A stretch of DNA of 64,000 nucleotides. Origin: Bolinopsis microptera (Eukaryota; Ctenophora; Tentaculata; Lobata; Bolinopsidae). The notes below the pieces were generated by a model, which was not told the DNA's origin, did no database searches, and saw nothing but the letters and a program-made list of their open reading frames with translations. Positions 9,116-22,000 of the stretch are shown here, piece by piece; the stretch's first letter is position 1, and each line of letters begins with the position of its first letter. The stretch spans positions 5,496,460 to 5,560,459 of the forward strand of contig NC_087083.1 in NCBI RefSeq assembly GCF_026151205.1. The letters are read 5' to 3'. Made by a program: the position numbers and the translations under genes.

Positions 9116-12100
9116 TGTAATTTTACGAGCCAGATGTTTTGTGTTTGAGTCAAAAGTTCTAAATATTCTGTTACCAGTGCACAGCAAGTTCATCGAGTGT
9201 AGTATGAACTTTCAGCACATAAGATAAGAACTACTGAGCAGCTGGATAGTTACTCATTCAGATGTGAAATCATTGTACATTTGTTTAATCGAAAGACGCT
9301 CTCAATTTTGTTCAAAACAGTGTTCACTTCAATTAAAATTAATGGGATCCACCTGATTATCCCAAAGCAACAAAATGGACAGAAAAGACTATAACAGTTT
9401 TGGAAACTACTTCGTAATAAGTGCTGCAGGCGATCGGCAAAATACGTACTCTTATCTTCACGCGCATTTCCAAATATGGTCATGCATGATGACGTCACAC
9501 GCATAACAACGGGTTTATTTTGCAAAGTTATTTTTCTAGCTTGTTGCGCGCAGCATCAAAAACAGTTTTTCTGTAATAACTTTTTAAAATGAGAAGCCCC
9601 AATTTTCCTCCTGGGGAGGTAACGTTATTTTTACAAGACGAACATTTTGCAAAAAACCGGAAGTCGCTATCTTTTTTACTTCCGAAGTTAGGCCCCTAAC
9701 GGTTAGGTTTCCTGGGTCGGCGCGGCACGGTAGAACATTCCGCCGATCTAAAGGTGTCGATGTGAGAAACCTCATTGAGTGCGTGGCGCGGCACAGTAAC
9801 GCATCGCGCTACAATAGTTAAGGCGCCCCCGCTCCACTCAAAAAGCGCCCCCCTTTCTGGAGCGCGTTTGCTTCGCTCGCTAGATTTGTCCGATCCGAGG
9901 GCCATTGCAATTTTTATTTTAAAACGGACCATGAGCTGCCATGAATTGACATCGTAAATTAAGTTATAGACCTAATAGTGCATGTACAGTGGGGTGACAT
10001 ATGTTTTCTTCACTTTTGAATGCGCGCATTGTTGCGCGCGAGTTTGCGTGCACATCACGCGATATTGTTAGCAGTGAATGTAATTACGAGTCTGGAAAAT
10101 TTGTTTAGTGCGAGGTCCAGACCCTTTGGCGTATTTGTAGTAAATTTTGTGAGTACGATGTAACATTTCTGACACCACTTAAAACTAAGGATTAGGGAAG
10201 TCTTCACAATATCCAACTTAGCATAGAAAACTTATAATATCTCTGGCTGAAAATTGACAACTCTGACGGTATTTATTTTAATCAACTGAGAAACATTTGG
10301 TCTTGTTATTGTAGGTTTACAACCTACCAGGACGCGCGCCGAGTTGGACTCGTCGACGGTCTAATACATGGAACAAATATTTTACGAGTATCACCCGTTA
10401 AGTCTTGTTACCATGTCAATTTTATTGTAATCGAACAATGCAGTACAAAGATATTCCGTTTTAAACTTCATGGTAATGTTAAAGTAGAGACAAATTCTTA
10501 GCTTGCTATTAAAACATATGCTCCTTCATAAATATTATCACTATCGTGATCAAACCCCTTATTTAAGGGCCTGCCGGTCTCTTCTGAAGTACAAATGAAC
10601 CTAATTTCTACCATACGAGAAAAGTTCCGAATTTTTGAATTTTGTAAATCGGTGGTCCGGAGCGGAGTTATGGTTTAATTAAAATTGTTAGCTTAACACT
10701 GTTTGTATTGTCATTATCAGAAGTGACGAAAACGTGTGTCACCCCACTGTATCATGTACAGCTGGTTCATGATGCAGATTTGGTTATACATTTGGTTATA
10801 CATCATATATATCTTAAACCCTAAAAGGTCATGGAGTGCTTGTTGGATGGGGGTCTAAACTGCTTTTTGTTGTGATGTGATTTAGTGGTTTTATATATAT
10901 TATTACAATGGGTTTTATTTTTACCTCAGTTTTTAAATTTGTACCATTTTTACAGAATTTTGTATATAGGGTCATTGCTATATTATGTGTATATTGTACT
11001 TGAATATTTTTACGTCAAAAAAAGTTGGTTATACAAAGTCAGAATTTTGTTCGCGTTTCGTTGTCGTTTGACATTAGACACAACATTCGAAACAGCCGTT
11101 TGGTAATTTGCCTGATTAGTGGTGTTTAGTGATAAACAATGAAACAATTTTGTCTGTGTATCATATTAAAGTTAGTATTACGAGGAGAACTGTTTTAAGC
11201 TGCTGCATATTTTATATAAAATTATATTATGTTAAAGTTGGTCATGTAACATCAATGGGATAAATTATCAAATATGCCGTACTTAGTTTACGCGAACATT
11301 CAGTTGAATGTATGTTGTTATAAAAATCTTCACAGCTGGTCGAATATGCAGAAATGCACTGGCGGTGTACAATTAATATTTAATACAGAGTTGTCTTAGC
11401 AGTCTCTACTTTCTTTTTAGCGTAGTCTTTATTACGAGGAACCGATTCAGTGGAGATAAGTCAATTTTGTACGACTAATTTTAGTCAAAGTTTAGGCTAC
11501 GATGAACGATGCCGTTTCTTACTTGTCGCAGGTTAATATTATTCATATGTTATTGATATAAGAATGATAACTGTGTTCAAAGAATGAGGAGTGTTGGTTG
11601 GCGTCTTGTAAATGTGTGTAGACTGTAGATGAGAACATCGATAGAATAATACTGAATAGTATAGGTACTGATCATGATTGGTAGTACTCTCGAGAAATTA
11701 TGTAGTGTTGTTAGTGTTGTTAGTTAATTTCGTTCTGTATTGCAAAGGTAAGTTTGTAACATAAAGTGGAATGTTAAACTCAATGCAATTGTGAATAATG
11801 GTGCGGATGGAATAAATCTGATCAATACATGTGCATGAGCGGTTCCATCTGAACCCATACTGATTCTCCCTAAGAAGACACTTCATTCCAACATCCAGCC
11901 TCTTAAGAAGAACCATTTGAAACCAACCATTTGAAACCAACCATTATCATTAGATGCTTAAACTAAGACTAACATACATGTGGATCGAGGAATAGACAAT
12001 TTTTGTCTTTTTACATCATTCACCTATATAATGACTGATATGCTGAATTTGGGCACTCGGGACATGATTAAATGTAAACAGTACAAGTAAATTTGTTGTT

Positions 12101-13029
12101 TTCTTGAAAAATGTGTTGTTTTCTTGATAAAATTTTAAGCTGTGTATAACTGTAAATAATATTACTAACGTAATTCCAAAGTGGGCATCTATGTAATTTT
12201 CAACATTAATTGTTACCTTCATGCCCACAGTTCACTGTTAAATCATATCTTATTTTATCACTCATTAATTTATTACTTATTATGTTTTACAATTTACATG
12301 CTATATCCGTATGTCCCCAGAAGGGTGTTCTTCTAACAGTTTTCGACTGACTTGAATGTCCTGCACAGCAGATTGAAGCTTCTTAAATTATTTTTTATTC
12401 TTATTGTATTGCTGTGTAAATTTGATTCTAATTCTAATTCTAATTCTAATGTGTGACTTTTTGCTAATAGCTGGCACACAGACATGTAGGAATTAGTTTA
12501 AAGACACAGCCAAACATTATCTTGTCAATTAAAAAACACATTAAAAAACACGCCTTGATCTTTTTAATATTTTGACAAGAACCATTAATAGAGCAGATAT
12601 CAAAATGACTTTTTGCTGAATTCTGTCACCTACTGGAATTGCTAATGATGACTTAAATGCTGAAAGCAGTTACTCACTTCTATCTATCAGTGTAATGGGA
12701 ACGATTTTTGAGCAAAATGTAACGAAATTGATGAAATTAGTCATTTGGAGGTTAAAATGGTTCATATTCTGCTTGAGCCTGGAACTTCGTTTTTTCAGAT
12801 CACAACTGCTGAATATTTTCACTTCATCTTATGTACATTGTTCAAATGTATGGTTGCACTTTAAAAAGTATTTTGACTTTTTCCTCATTTTGTGCACTCT
12901 ACTTTGAAAAAGGTAAAATCTGCAAAACAGTGTCACTTTTAAAAAACGTGTCCTTTGACCACCGACAAACTTTCACCCTGCGACCACAGGTTTTCTAATA
13001 TATATAATTTCAACATCATTATAGCTAGG
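9116..13029. other. Long gene-free stretch with dispersed repeat fragments
   Basis: No conserved protein was recognised in any frame. Two segments recur elsewhere in the window. 9763-9812 (GCGGCACAGTAACGCATCGC) is repeated in inverted orientation at about 26610-26660. 10313-10400 (GACGCGCGCCGAGTTGGACT) is repeated directly at 26358-26455. A short (TCTAAT)n-like run lies at about 12423-12450. Confidence 0.5.
10313..10400 (+). repeat. Dispersed repeat, copy 1
   Basis: Contains ACCAGGACGCGCGCCGAGTT and CAAATATTTTACGAGTATCA; both strings are found again at 26358-26455. A shorter relative is near 26985-27040. Probably fragments of one interspersed element. Confidence 0.75.
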
Positions 13030-13038
13030 ATACAAGTC

Positions 13039-16000
13039 ATGGACTCAGATAATTGTGAGAGCTTGAATGATCATAGTGATGCTGAGAAAGAGATGAACTC
13101 AGATAATTGTGAGAGCTTGGATGATCATAGTGATTCTGAGGAAGAGATGAACGTTGATGTACAAGAGAAGAATGAGTATAATTTTGGCTTCTTTGAGAAA
13201 CTTTTGAGTGTGCTTTCTCTTACTGTGAGGAAAAACTTGTCGCATACTGCTGTTGACGAGCTGCTTCATTCGACGGAATTGTATAAAGGTGTAAATTTGG
13301 AATACAAAGAGCTTGAATCAGTATACCAGATGCGGAGATACATTGATAGAAACATGCTACGTCCTAAAGTTTATTATCTTTGTCCTTCCTCAAACTGCTC
13401 AGGGTCATATCTGGAAGAAAGTGTTCCAAACAGTTGCACCCAAGAGGATTGCAATGAAACGTTGGTAATAGAAAAGCTTAGAAAGAAGGGACAGTACTTT
13501 CTTTACACACCTTTGGCAACCCAGATCAAACAGATTCTTGAGATTGTAGAGATGGAGAAAATTATGAGCGACTATCTGGATGGAGCTGTGCTACAAGGAA
13601 TGCAATGTTATCCTAACAGCCTGAGAAACATCTTCTCATCAAAAAGGTCAGTTCCAAAATAAAGGCAAGACTAGGTGGTAAGGTGGTAGGAGGTCAACCT
13701 TGAATCGTCATTCTCGACTACAAATATCCAATAATGATTTTTTGACAATAGTTCTATTATTTCTAGTGATCATCAGTTACCTCTTCTGCTAAGTTTTGTT
13801 TTTCACTATGTTTAGCACCCTAGGGTGACCAAGAGTCAGGTGAAAGTTTGGTATTAAGTTGATTTGTTCCAAAATTTCATTAAGCTGACTGAGGATCTGG
13901 TTTGACATTTTTAACATCCTTTTCAAGAGAGTGCCTTTCTACCAACTGAAACCCTCAATCAAGACTTTTCCATCAGAAAATTGCTTAGGAATTAATTATC
14001 AATTATCCGAATTAATTACAGCATCTGTCTTAAGGGGGCCGGGGGGGGGGGGGGGGTCTTCACCAAAATTCTCTCGAAATTGACTTTATAGTTGTTCCTG
14101 ATAGAGGGGAGTGATATCTATCAGCTGTTTTTGGTCCCATGGAAAAATATTGTTCCTAGCCGAAATTATCGCCTATCAAAGGTCAGCGCTTATGTGTAAT
14201 TGTATTGCGCGAGCGATTTTCAATTGCGCCCCCTGAAAATCGAGTCTAAAAATCTATCTTCTCCTACATTTTTTGAGCAATCACCCTGAAACTTTCAGGA
14301 TATGTTCTAAGGACCATTTCAAAGAGATTGTCGGGCCAGAATTTTGAGATAGGCCTTAGAACATTTTTTATTCGATTTTGAAAATCTTGGACCTCGTTTT
14401 TTGACGATTTTTTCAGGTCCAAGATTTTTAAAATTGAATAAAAAAAATCTAAGGCCTATCTCAAAATTCAGGCCCGACAATCTCTTCTAAATGGTCCTTA
14501 GAACATATCCTGAAAGTTTCAGGGTGATTGCTCAAAAAATGTAGGAGAAGATAGATTTTTAGACTCGATTTTCAGGGCGCGCGATTGAAAATCGCTCGCG
14601 CAATACAATTACACATAAGCGCTGACCTTTGGCAGGCGATAATTTCGGCTAGGAACAATATTTTTCCATGGGACCAAAAACAGCTGATAGATATCACTCC
14701 CCTCTATCAGAAACAACTATAAAGTCAATTTCGAGAGAATTTTGATGAAGACCCCCCCCCCCCGGCCCCCTTAAGGCTTATATAGTGGTACTGAGTCAAA
14801 ATCATGTGCTCAACAACTGGTTTGCGATATTGTGTAGGAAGGAATTAGATCTAATGACTTTTATGTAGATACGTGTAGTTTATTTATCTTTTAGATGACG
14901 CACGCACTCATTCAAAGTGTTGGCAGGGCGTATATTATGTTTTTCTCTGCTATTTGAAGCAATTTCTTGGCTAAAAATAGAAAAGCTGATTTACCGCATA
15001 CCCCGATTTATGATGCTATTTTCCTTTTCCAAAAAGTGGGGTAAATTTGGGTTTTCCAGTAAGAAACCAAAACATTTTACACATGTGTCATTCGTAAAAA
15101 TCTTTTAACCCAGTTATATACTGCATTGGCTATCTTGTGGTTTTATAACCCAAATCTTCATTCCAGGTACCAGGAACTGAAATTGTTGGATGGTAGAGAG
15201 AAGTTTGACCCAAGATACAACCTCCTTACTTTAAGTCTCAACTTAGATGGTGTTGAAACCGCAAAATCTGCCAGTAACTCGCTTTACCCAGTGCAGGTAT
15301 TATTATTGAATAATTAATTTTTCAAAACTGATATTACTTGTACATACTCTTCAACAGAGGGTTCCAGGTGATGCAGGTTTGAATCATCAGTGAATGCCCT
15401 CCGCCGTGTTTGAGGTCCCGGAAGTGCTTCTGGACAGCTTGACATGGATGGAAGTTGCAGTTTCTAACTTCCCATCGAGGCAAACTCTTCAGTAACGAGT
15501 TCATTACAGCTTTTTCAGAATGAACTAAAATAGTACCAGTGTCTTCCGGACAGTTCTGGATCTGGGCCGCAAGGAACTGTCCAGTGTCCAATTATGTGTC
15601 GGAAGAACGGGATTTCAACTATTTTTGCGGATATGTTGGATATAAATGGGGGGGGGGGGGGGGGGGGGGGGGTAAATGCTAGGCCCGGCCTGGAGAGCAG
15701 TGCTCTACTTTTCCATGACAGAGTAGTTTGTGGGAGCTTATGCGACAGGAAAGGAGTTGTAATTCTGACATTTTAGTCAGTTTATATGTAGACACTGCAC
15801 TATAACTTAATAACTATTGAGTAGTGATGCCTCACTACCAGAACCACAGACACGAGCCGGGAAACTTTCCCCAAAATAGCAAGGATGCTCACCTGTACCC
15901 TACAAGCTCTTGCACATTGCTATCAGTCGTATCAGTGCAAAATTTCGACTTTCCTCATTAAACCATAAACTTTATTAGGTCTAGGTAATGTACGACTTTG

Positions 16001-19000
16001 TAGCCGATTTCGTCTGTATCATTAGGATTTGAGTCGCTCAGGTTTTTTTATCAGAAATTTTATGTTAAAATTTGTACCTAACTTAGGGTAATTTGTCAGT
16101 AATTCAAGGAAACGAATGAGTGATATGAAAATTAGCCCGTAAAATTTGCTTCAAAGCTTGTTAGTACTTTGCATTAGTAATATTACATAAATTTAAAATC
16201 TAGCATTAATCTCATGGTCAAATTTTTCAAGAATATCTACTATAATAGTCTAAAACTAGTTGATAAAACTTTTTTTGAAGAACTAAATTCCAGAAGGGAA
16301 GCCATCGAAATCGTCAAGTTTATTGATAGTCACACCATTGCTCATGCTAGTGCCACCATACCAACCGTCAATGTACTGCGATGCTCTATTAATGTTTTAT
16401 AGTTATTCAAGTTCCTAGCAATACAAACTTAAAGATTAAAAAAGATTATAACTTAATGATAGAGGATCATGTAGTCACAATGCCCGTAGTATTGAGGTCT
16501 GACTGTATGTAAGTGTGTAGTGTTGCCTGTTGTCAGGCCCCTCTTTGGTACGGTTCAGTACTTCGATGCAATTGTTGAACAAATTAAAAAAGGTGGTAAG
16601 CTGGTAAACTGGTACTATTTTTGAAGGAAAAGGGGGTGGTTATTGCACTCGGTTTCGTCTAAAGCGGTTATTTCGTGATCGTAATTTGTACATGTTTGGC
16701 TGTGCCACGTGCAATTACTTGACAATTGTGCGTATAATTGTTATCAATCCTGCAATGAGGCAGATAGATTCACATAAATTGATACTTATCAATCACAGGT
16801 GATCATCAATGAAATGCCGGAGTATGTGAGGCGTAAATTGATCCTCTGCCCTGAGCTGTTTTTGAAAAACAAATCAAACGACACCGACTTCAATCATCTT
16901 GTTTTGAAACCGTTGGTACTGGAGTTGCGCAAATTGAACGAGGAAGGAGTGGAGTGGTACTCCAGTTTACTGAAGCGCAGTGTTAGGACTCGTGTGCTGG
17001 CGTTTTCAATGAATGCAGACTCAGTGATGAAGCCTGAGCTTATCTGCATTCCAGGTAAGGTTGTGAGTTAAGATGCTCCCATATCAGAGGGTTTGTAGCC
17101 TGTGCAGTTTCTCCTTATTCCCGTCAATCCTAATTTTTTTGGTCATTACTTAGATTGAGTCCCACTTTTTTTCCTTGGTAGTTAGTCGGACAGTCTGTAT
17201 TATAGGAGTCACATGTTTTTTTCCTTATGGTCTCGTTGTCATTATTCATATTTTCTACAGTGTGTGAATATTTATCTTACAATTGAAGTGATAAATTTGT
17301 TTCGGCTTCCTACCTACCAACATGGGGGGGGGGGGGGGGGACATAGGCGGACATAGGCGGACGTGACATAGACGGACATAGGCGGACATAGGCGGACATT
17401 AATGGACACCTAAATTGCTAAATAAAATGTTCAATTTTTGCTGTTATAGGGGGATCATGTTTTTTGTCCCTTCGGTACCCTATATAATAATTTTGAAAAC
17501 GGACAAAAAATAGAGCGGACAAAAACGGACAAAAATGGACAAAAACGGACAAAAATGGAAATAACATTTAGATGCTTCCTCCTCCTACTCTTCCTCCTCC
17601 TCCCCCTGGGTCTTCCTGATCTTCCTCAGTCCTCTTCCTCCTCCCCTCCTCAGTCCTCCTACTCCTCCTCCTTGTCCTCAGTCCTCCTCATCAGTCCTCA
17701 ACAGTCCTTCTCCTCCCCAGTCCTCCTCCTGAGTCCTCCTCCTGGGTCCTCCTCCTGGGTCCTCCTCCTCTTCATCCTCCTCCTCTTCCTCCTCAGTCCT
17801 CAGTCCTCCTCAGTCCTCCTCCTCATCCTTCTCCTCAATCCTCCATCCTCCTCCTCAGTCCTCCCCCTGTCCCCCTCCTCCTCTTTTTAAGTCCTCCTCC
17901 TCCTCCTCCTCCTTCTCAGTCCTCCTCAGTCCTCCTCCTCCTCCTCCTCCTCCTCTTCCCTCTCAGTCATCCTCCTCAGCCATCCTCCTCAGTCCTCCTC
18001 AGTCCTCCTCATCAGTCCTCCTCCTCCTGGGTCCTCCTCCTCCTCTTCATCCTCCTCCTCTTCCTCCTCGGTCCTCAGTCCTCCTCCTCCTGGGTCCTCC
18101 TCCTCATCCTTCTCATCAGTCCTCCTCCTCCCCAGTCCTCTCCCAGTCCCCCTCCTTCTCCTCCTCCTATTCAGTCCTCCTCCTCCTCCTCCTCCTCAGT
18201 TCTCCTCAGTCCTCCTTCTCATCTCTCCTAAGTCCTCCTCCTGAGTCCTCCTCCTGAGTTCTCCTCCTCTTCCTTCTGAGTCCTCCTCCTGAGTCCTCCT
18301 CCTCCCTCTCAGTCATCCTCCTCAGTCATCCTCCTCAGCCATCCTCCCCAGCCATCCTCCTCAGCCATCCAGCTCAGTCCTCCTCCTTCTCAGTCATCGT
18401 CAATCCTCCTTCTCAGTCCTCCTCAGTCCTCCTCCTCCTCCTGGGTCCTCCTCCTCATCCTCCTCCTGGGTCCTCCTGGGTCTTCCTGATCCTCCCCAGT
18501 CCTCTTCCTCCTCCCCTCCTCAGTCCTCCTCCTACTCCTCCTCCTCGTCCTCAGTCCTCTTCATCAGTCCTCAACAGTTCTCCTCCTCCCCAGTCCTCTT
18601 CCTCCTCCTGGGGCCTTTTCCTGGGTCCTCCTCCTGGGTCCTCCTCCTCATGGGTCCTCCTTCTCCTCAGTCCTTCTCAGTCATCCTCCTCAGCCATCCT
18701 CCTCAGCCATCCTCCTCAGCCATCCTTCTCAGCCATCCTTCTCAGCCATCCTCCTCAGTACTCTTCAGTACTCTTCAGTACTCTTCAGTCCTCAAAATGT
18801 TTGTCCGCTAATGTCCACCAATGTCCGCTAATGTCCACCAATGTCCATCCAAGTCCGCCAATGTCCGTCCGGGTCCGCCAATGTCCGTCCGAGTCCGCCA
18901 ATGTCCGTCCGAGTCCGCCAATGTCCGTCTGAGTCCGCCAATGTCCGTCCGTGTCCGCCAATGTCCCAAAAAACAGGTTTCATTAATATTTCAGTTCATT

Positions 19001-22000
19001 TTCCCCTAAATTCGATCTAGAAAATTCCGCCAATTGGCTTTTATTATGATAAAACGGGATACAAATTTTAACGTGGCATAATCGGCGTATCGTAGACAGA
19101 CTACTAAAAAGGCGTGTGTCAATAGAAGTTATTTCCTATCGTAGTATAGTATTCATTACAGCTTTTTGGATCTTTTGCTCTTTTGTAACATAGAGATTTC
19201 AGAGGTTCTTATCACTCCACATTGCAATGTAATGCTCTGATTAATCATCCCTTCAGTTTCCAAAAATCTGGTTAAATTCAACCCCTTAGGTCACGCTGGA
19301 AAATACAGTTGTCCGGTATGTACTAAACAAGGAAAGTCTACCACGATGGGGAAAGGGAGTACAACAGGTAGATATGATGTTATTATGCAATATGTATAAT
19401 TTGTATATATAGCATATACAGGCTATTCAATCGGTTAAGTCGGTATTCGGTAAACTGGGCTTTTAGGTACAACACCGACAGGCTATAACATATATAAGCC
19501 GGCTTATGACCGGCTATAAGCCACTTGATTGTCTAGCTAAGCGACGGCTATAAGCCGGCTTATAACCATTTTGGGGGCAAAAGTGCTTATAGCCGGCTAT
19601 AAGATACTGAGGCATTTTGAACGACTTTAAGCTCGATTATAATAGCCTAACGGTGAAGTGCCTAGATGCCGTGGCAATTCGGTAGTGTGGCAAAGCACGG
19701 TCAACGCACGGTTAAGGCACGGTTAAAGCACAGTTAAGGCACGGTTAAGGCACGGTTAAGGCACAAGGGTTACATAAGGCACGGTTCTTAAGGCACGGTT
19801 AACGCACGTTAACTGTATATGCTGCTTGGGGCTGGCATGCCCCTTAGCATAGATTCAACGTAGGTTTTACTTCGTTAATATGTTCAAGATTTGTCTTTAT
19901 TATCAGTGTTGTGACAGTGCTGCCAAAAATCAGTTTCAAAAATAGTTTATAGCATTTTCTCAATATATCACACCATGTTTAAAAGTAAGACTCAACGTTG
20001 ACTCATGACTGACCGAGGCCAGGTAACTGTGCAAACGTTTGGCTTGTTTCTCGGCCTGTGTTGGCCCAATTCGGATACTTCTGCCTAATATGAGTTGCCT
20101 ATCATACTCACTCGAGGAATCAGTGAAATGGAACAAATTCTTAGCTCAAATCGAAATTTCATGGTGTGCATTGTCTTTTGAAGCTTAACTTACACCAAAA
20201 CTGAAAATGGGACATCTAGCTTCTCAGATATCCGAGATATAGAGATATAGGACATAAAGTAATAATTCGTTACAGTGAGATCACCTGTTTAGGTGGCAAG
20301 CGAAATGCAGCATGGGAACCTTATTATTAACTGCGTGATTACGCAATCTTGTCATGTTATGGTGTTTTATCAAGCAGCAACCTTATCAATTTTGCTCACG
20401 AGCTTCACAAAACACTCTGTTGTTTCAACTTCGTTTGGCATAATTTTTTCAGGATCGGTTAAAAGGTTGTCGCAGTTGCGACAATTTTAACGTGTTCATG
20501 AAAGAGCAAACAATCAAAACAAGGTCGATAGGATTAGGGTGTGGTCCTGAATTACGGATTTTCACAATTTAGGCGATTAATCCTCAAATGAGTAGTTTCA
20601 GTATGTCGTATGCAAAGTTCCGAGCCTCTGACATGAAAAATGAATCTGAAATATTGCAATAAACCCAAACGTTTGCACAGTAACTTTTGGACCCATATGA
20701 TGTACCATTCTTAATTTAGATGATACAGTGTTGTGTATTTCCTCATTTGTTTGGGGATCTATTATTATCATCTCGAGAACCAAAAGGTCTCAGTCATTGT
20801 GATACATGTCAACAATGTTGCGAAATACCGTGTCACATTGCCACGTTCATTACCCTATTAGTATTAGGCACTGGCGATTTGGTTTCTTTTGCTACTTGGT
20901 TTATTGGATCAATAAATTTTGCCTCTGATCACGTGGCGAATCACGAACTCCAAGTTCATGTTTAGCCTGGCGCCTGCTTTTGTATACAGCAAGTGGTCGT
21001 CAAATTGAGGGTTGCTGTCTCAGCAACACAGAAATTTATGTGTCTGAGTGAAGTCTGTGAGTGCCGCACCGGAAAAAAGTTACATGTTTAAAGTCAATTT
21101 TTAAATGTCTAAATTCAATGTTAATCATTTTCATTAATTCATTAATTCATCATCATTTTTACCCAAAATCTTACTTTTACTTTTTTTCCAGTTCAAGTAC
21201 CGGAAGTTGATAGTCACGACAATCTAGTCACTTATCCACTACGATCTGTGTCGAGTATAGAGGTGGGTGAATATGGATACGAGGGATACCCCCTGCTTAC
21301 TGCTGTGCCGGAGTTTCCTGTTTTCAAGTGTCATAGCATCGATTATATGAATTGTATTACACTGGGGGTGTTTGCAAAGATCTTTAGACTGATTATGAAA
21401 ACAGTCGGAGGTGCTGGAGAATTGCGGGTAGCCCAAGCAACTGTCAACATCAAAGGATACACCGGGATAGAACATGGTCCCCGATGTACATCGGACTTCG
21501 CTCACTACAAAAGTAGTGAGTGGAGAGATTGGGGACTACTGTTCTTCCCCAAAACATTCGAGGTGCTGATCGACGAAAAAATGCTGCAGAAGGAATTCTT
21601 TGAGAACTTTATTGATTTAACAGTAGGGATGTCTCTTCTGTTGAGCGATGATATAACAGAGGACAACTTGGTTCAAGCAGAAAAATTTCTTAACAGATTT
21701 TTTATTCAGTTCTGTCGGCTGTACGGCGAGAAGTATTGCGGCTTCAACTTCCACCTAATCACTCACTTGGTCGAAAAGGTGCGGTATCTTGGACCACTTT
21801 GGGCTACGTCCCTCTTTATTCACGAGGGCTTTAACCAAACCCTATTAAAGTGCTATCGCCCAGGGACCTCAGGTCTTAAGCAAATGGCAGAAAGATTACA
21901 GCTGCGACTGACCGTGCTGCAACTTTTCTCCTTTGTTTCGGCCAAGAAGAAGGACAGTATAGCTTGCAAACTTGCCGAGCGAGTATGGTTTCCATTGGAG

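Noticed and set aside
17555-17890. Ser/Leu/Pro-rich open frame in the C/T tract
   Set aside because: It is a translation of a stop-poor pyrimidine repeat; no start context, homology or splice support.
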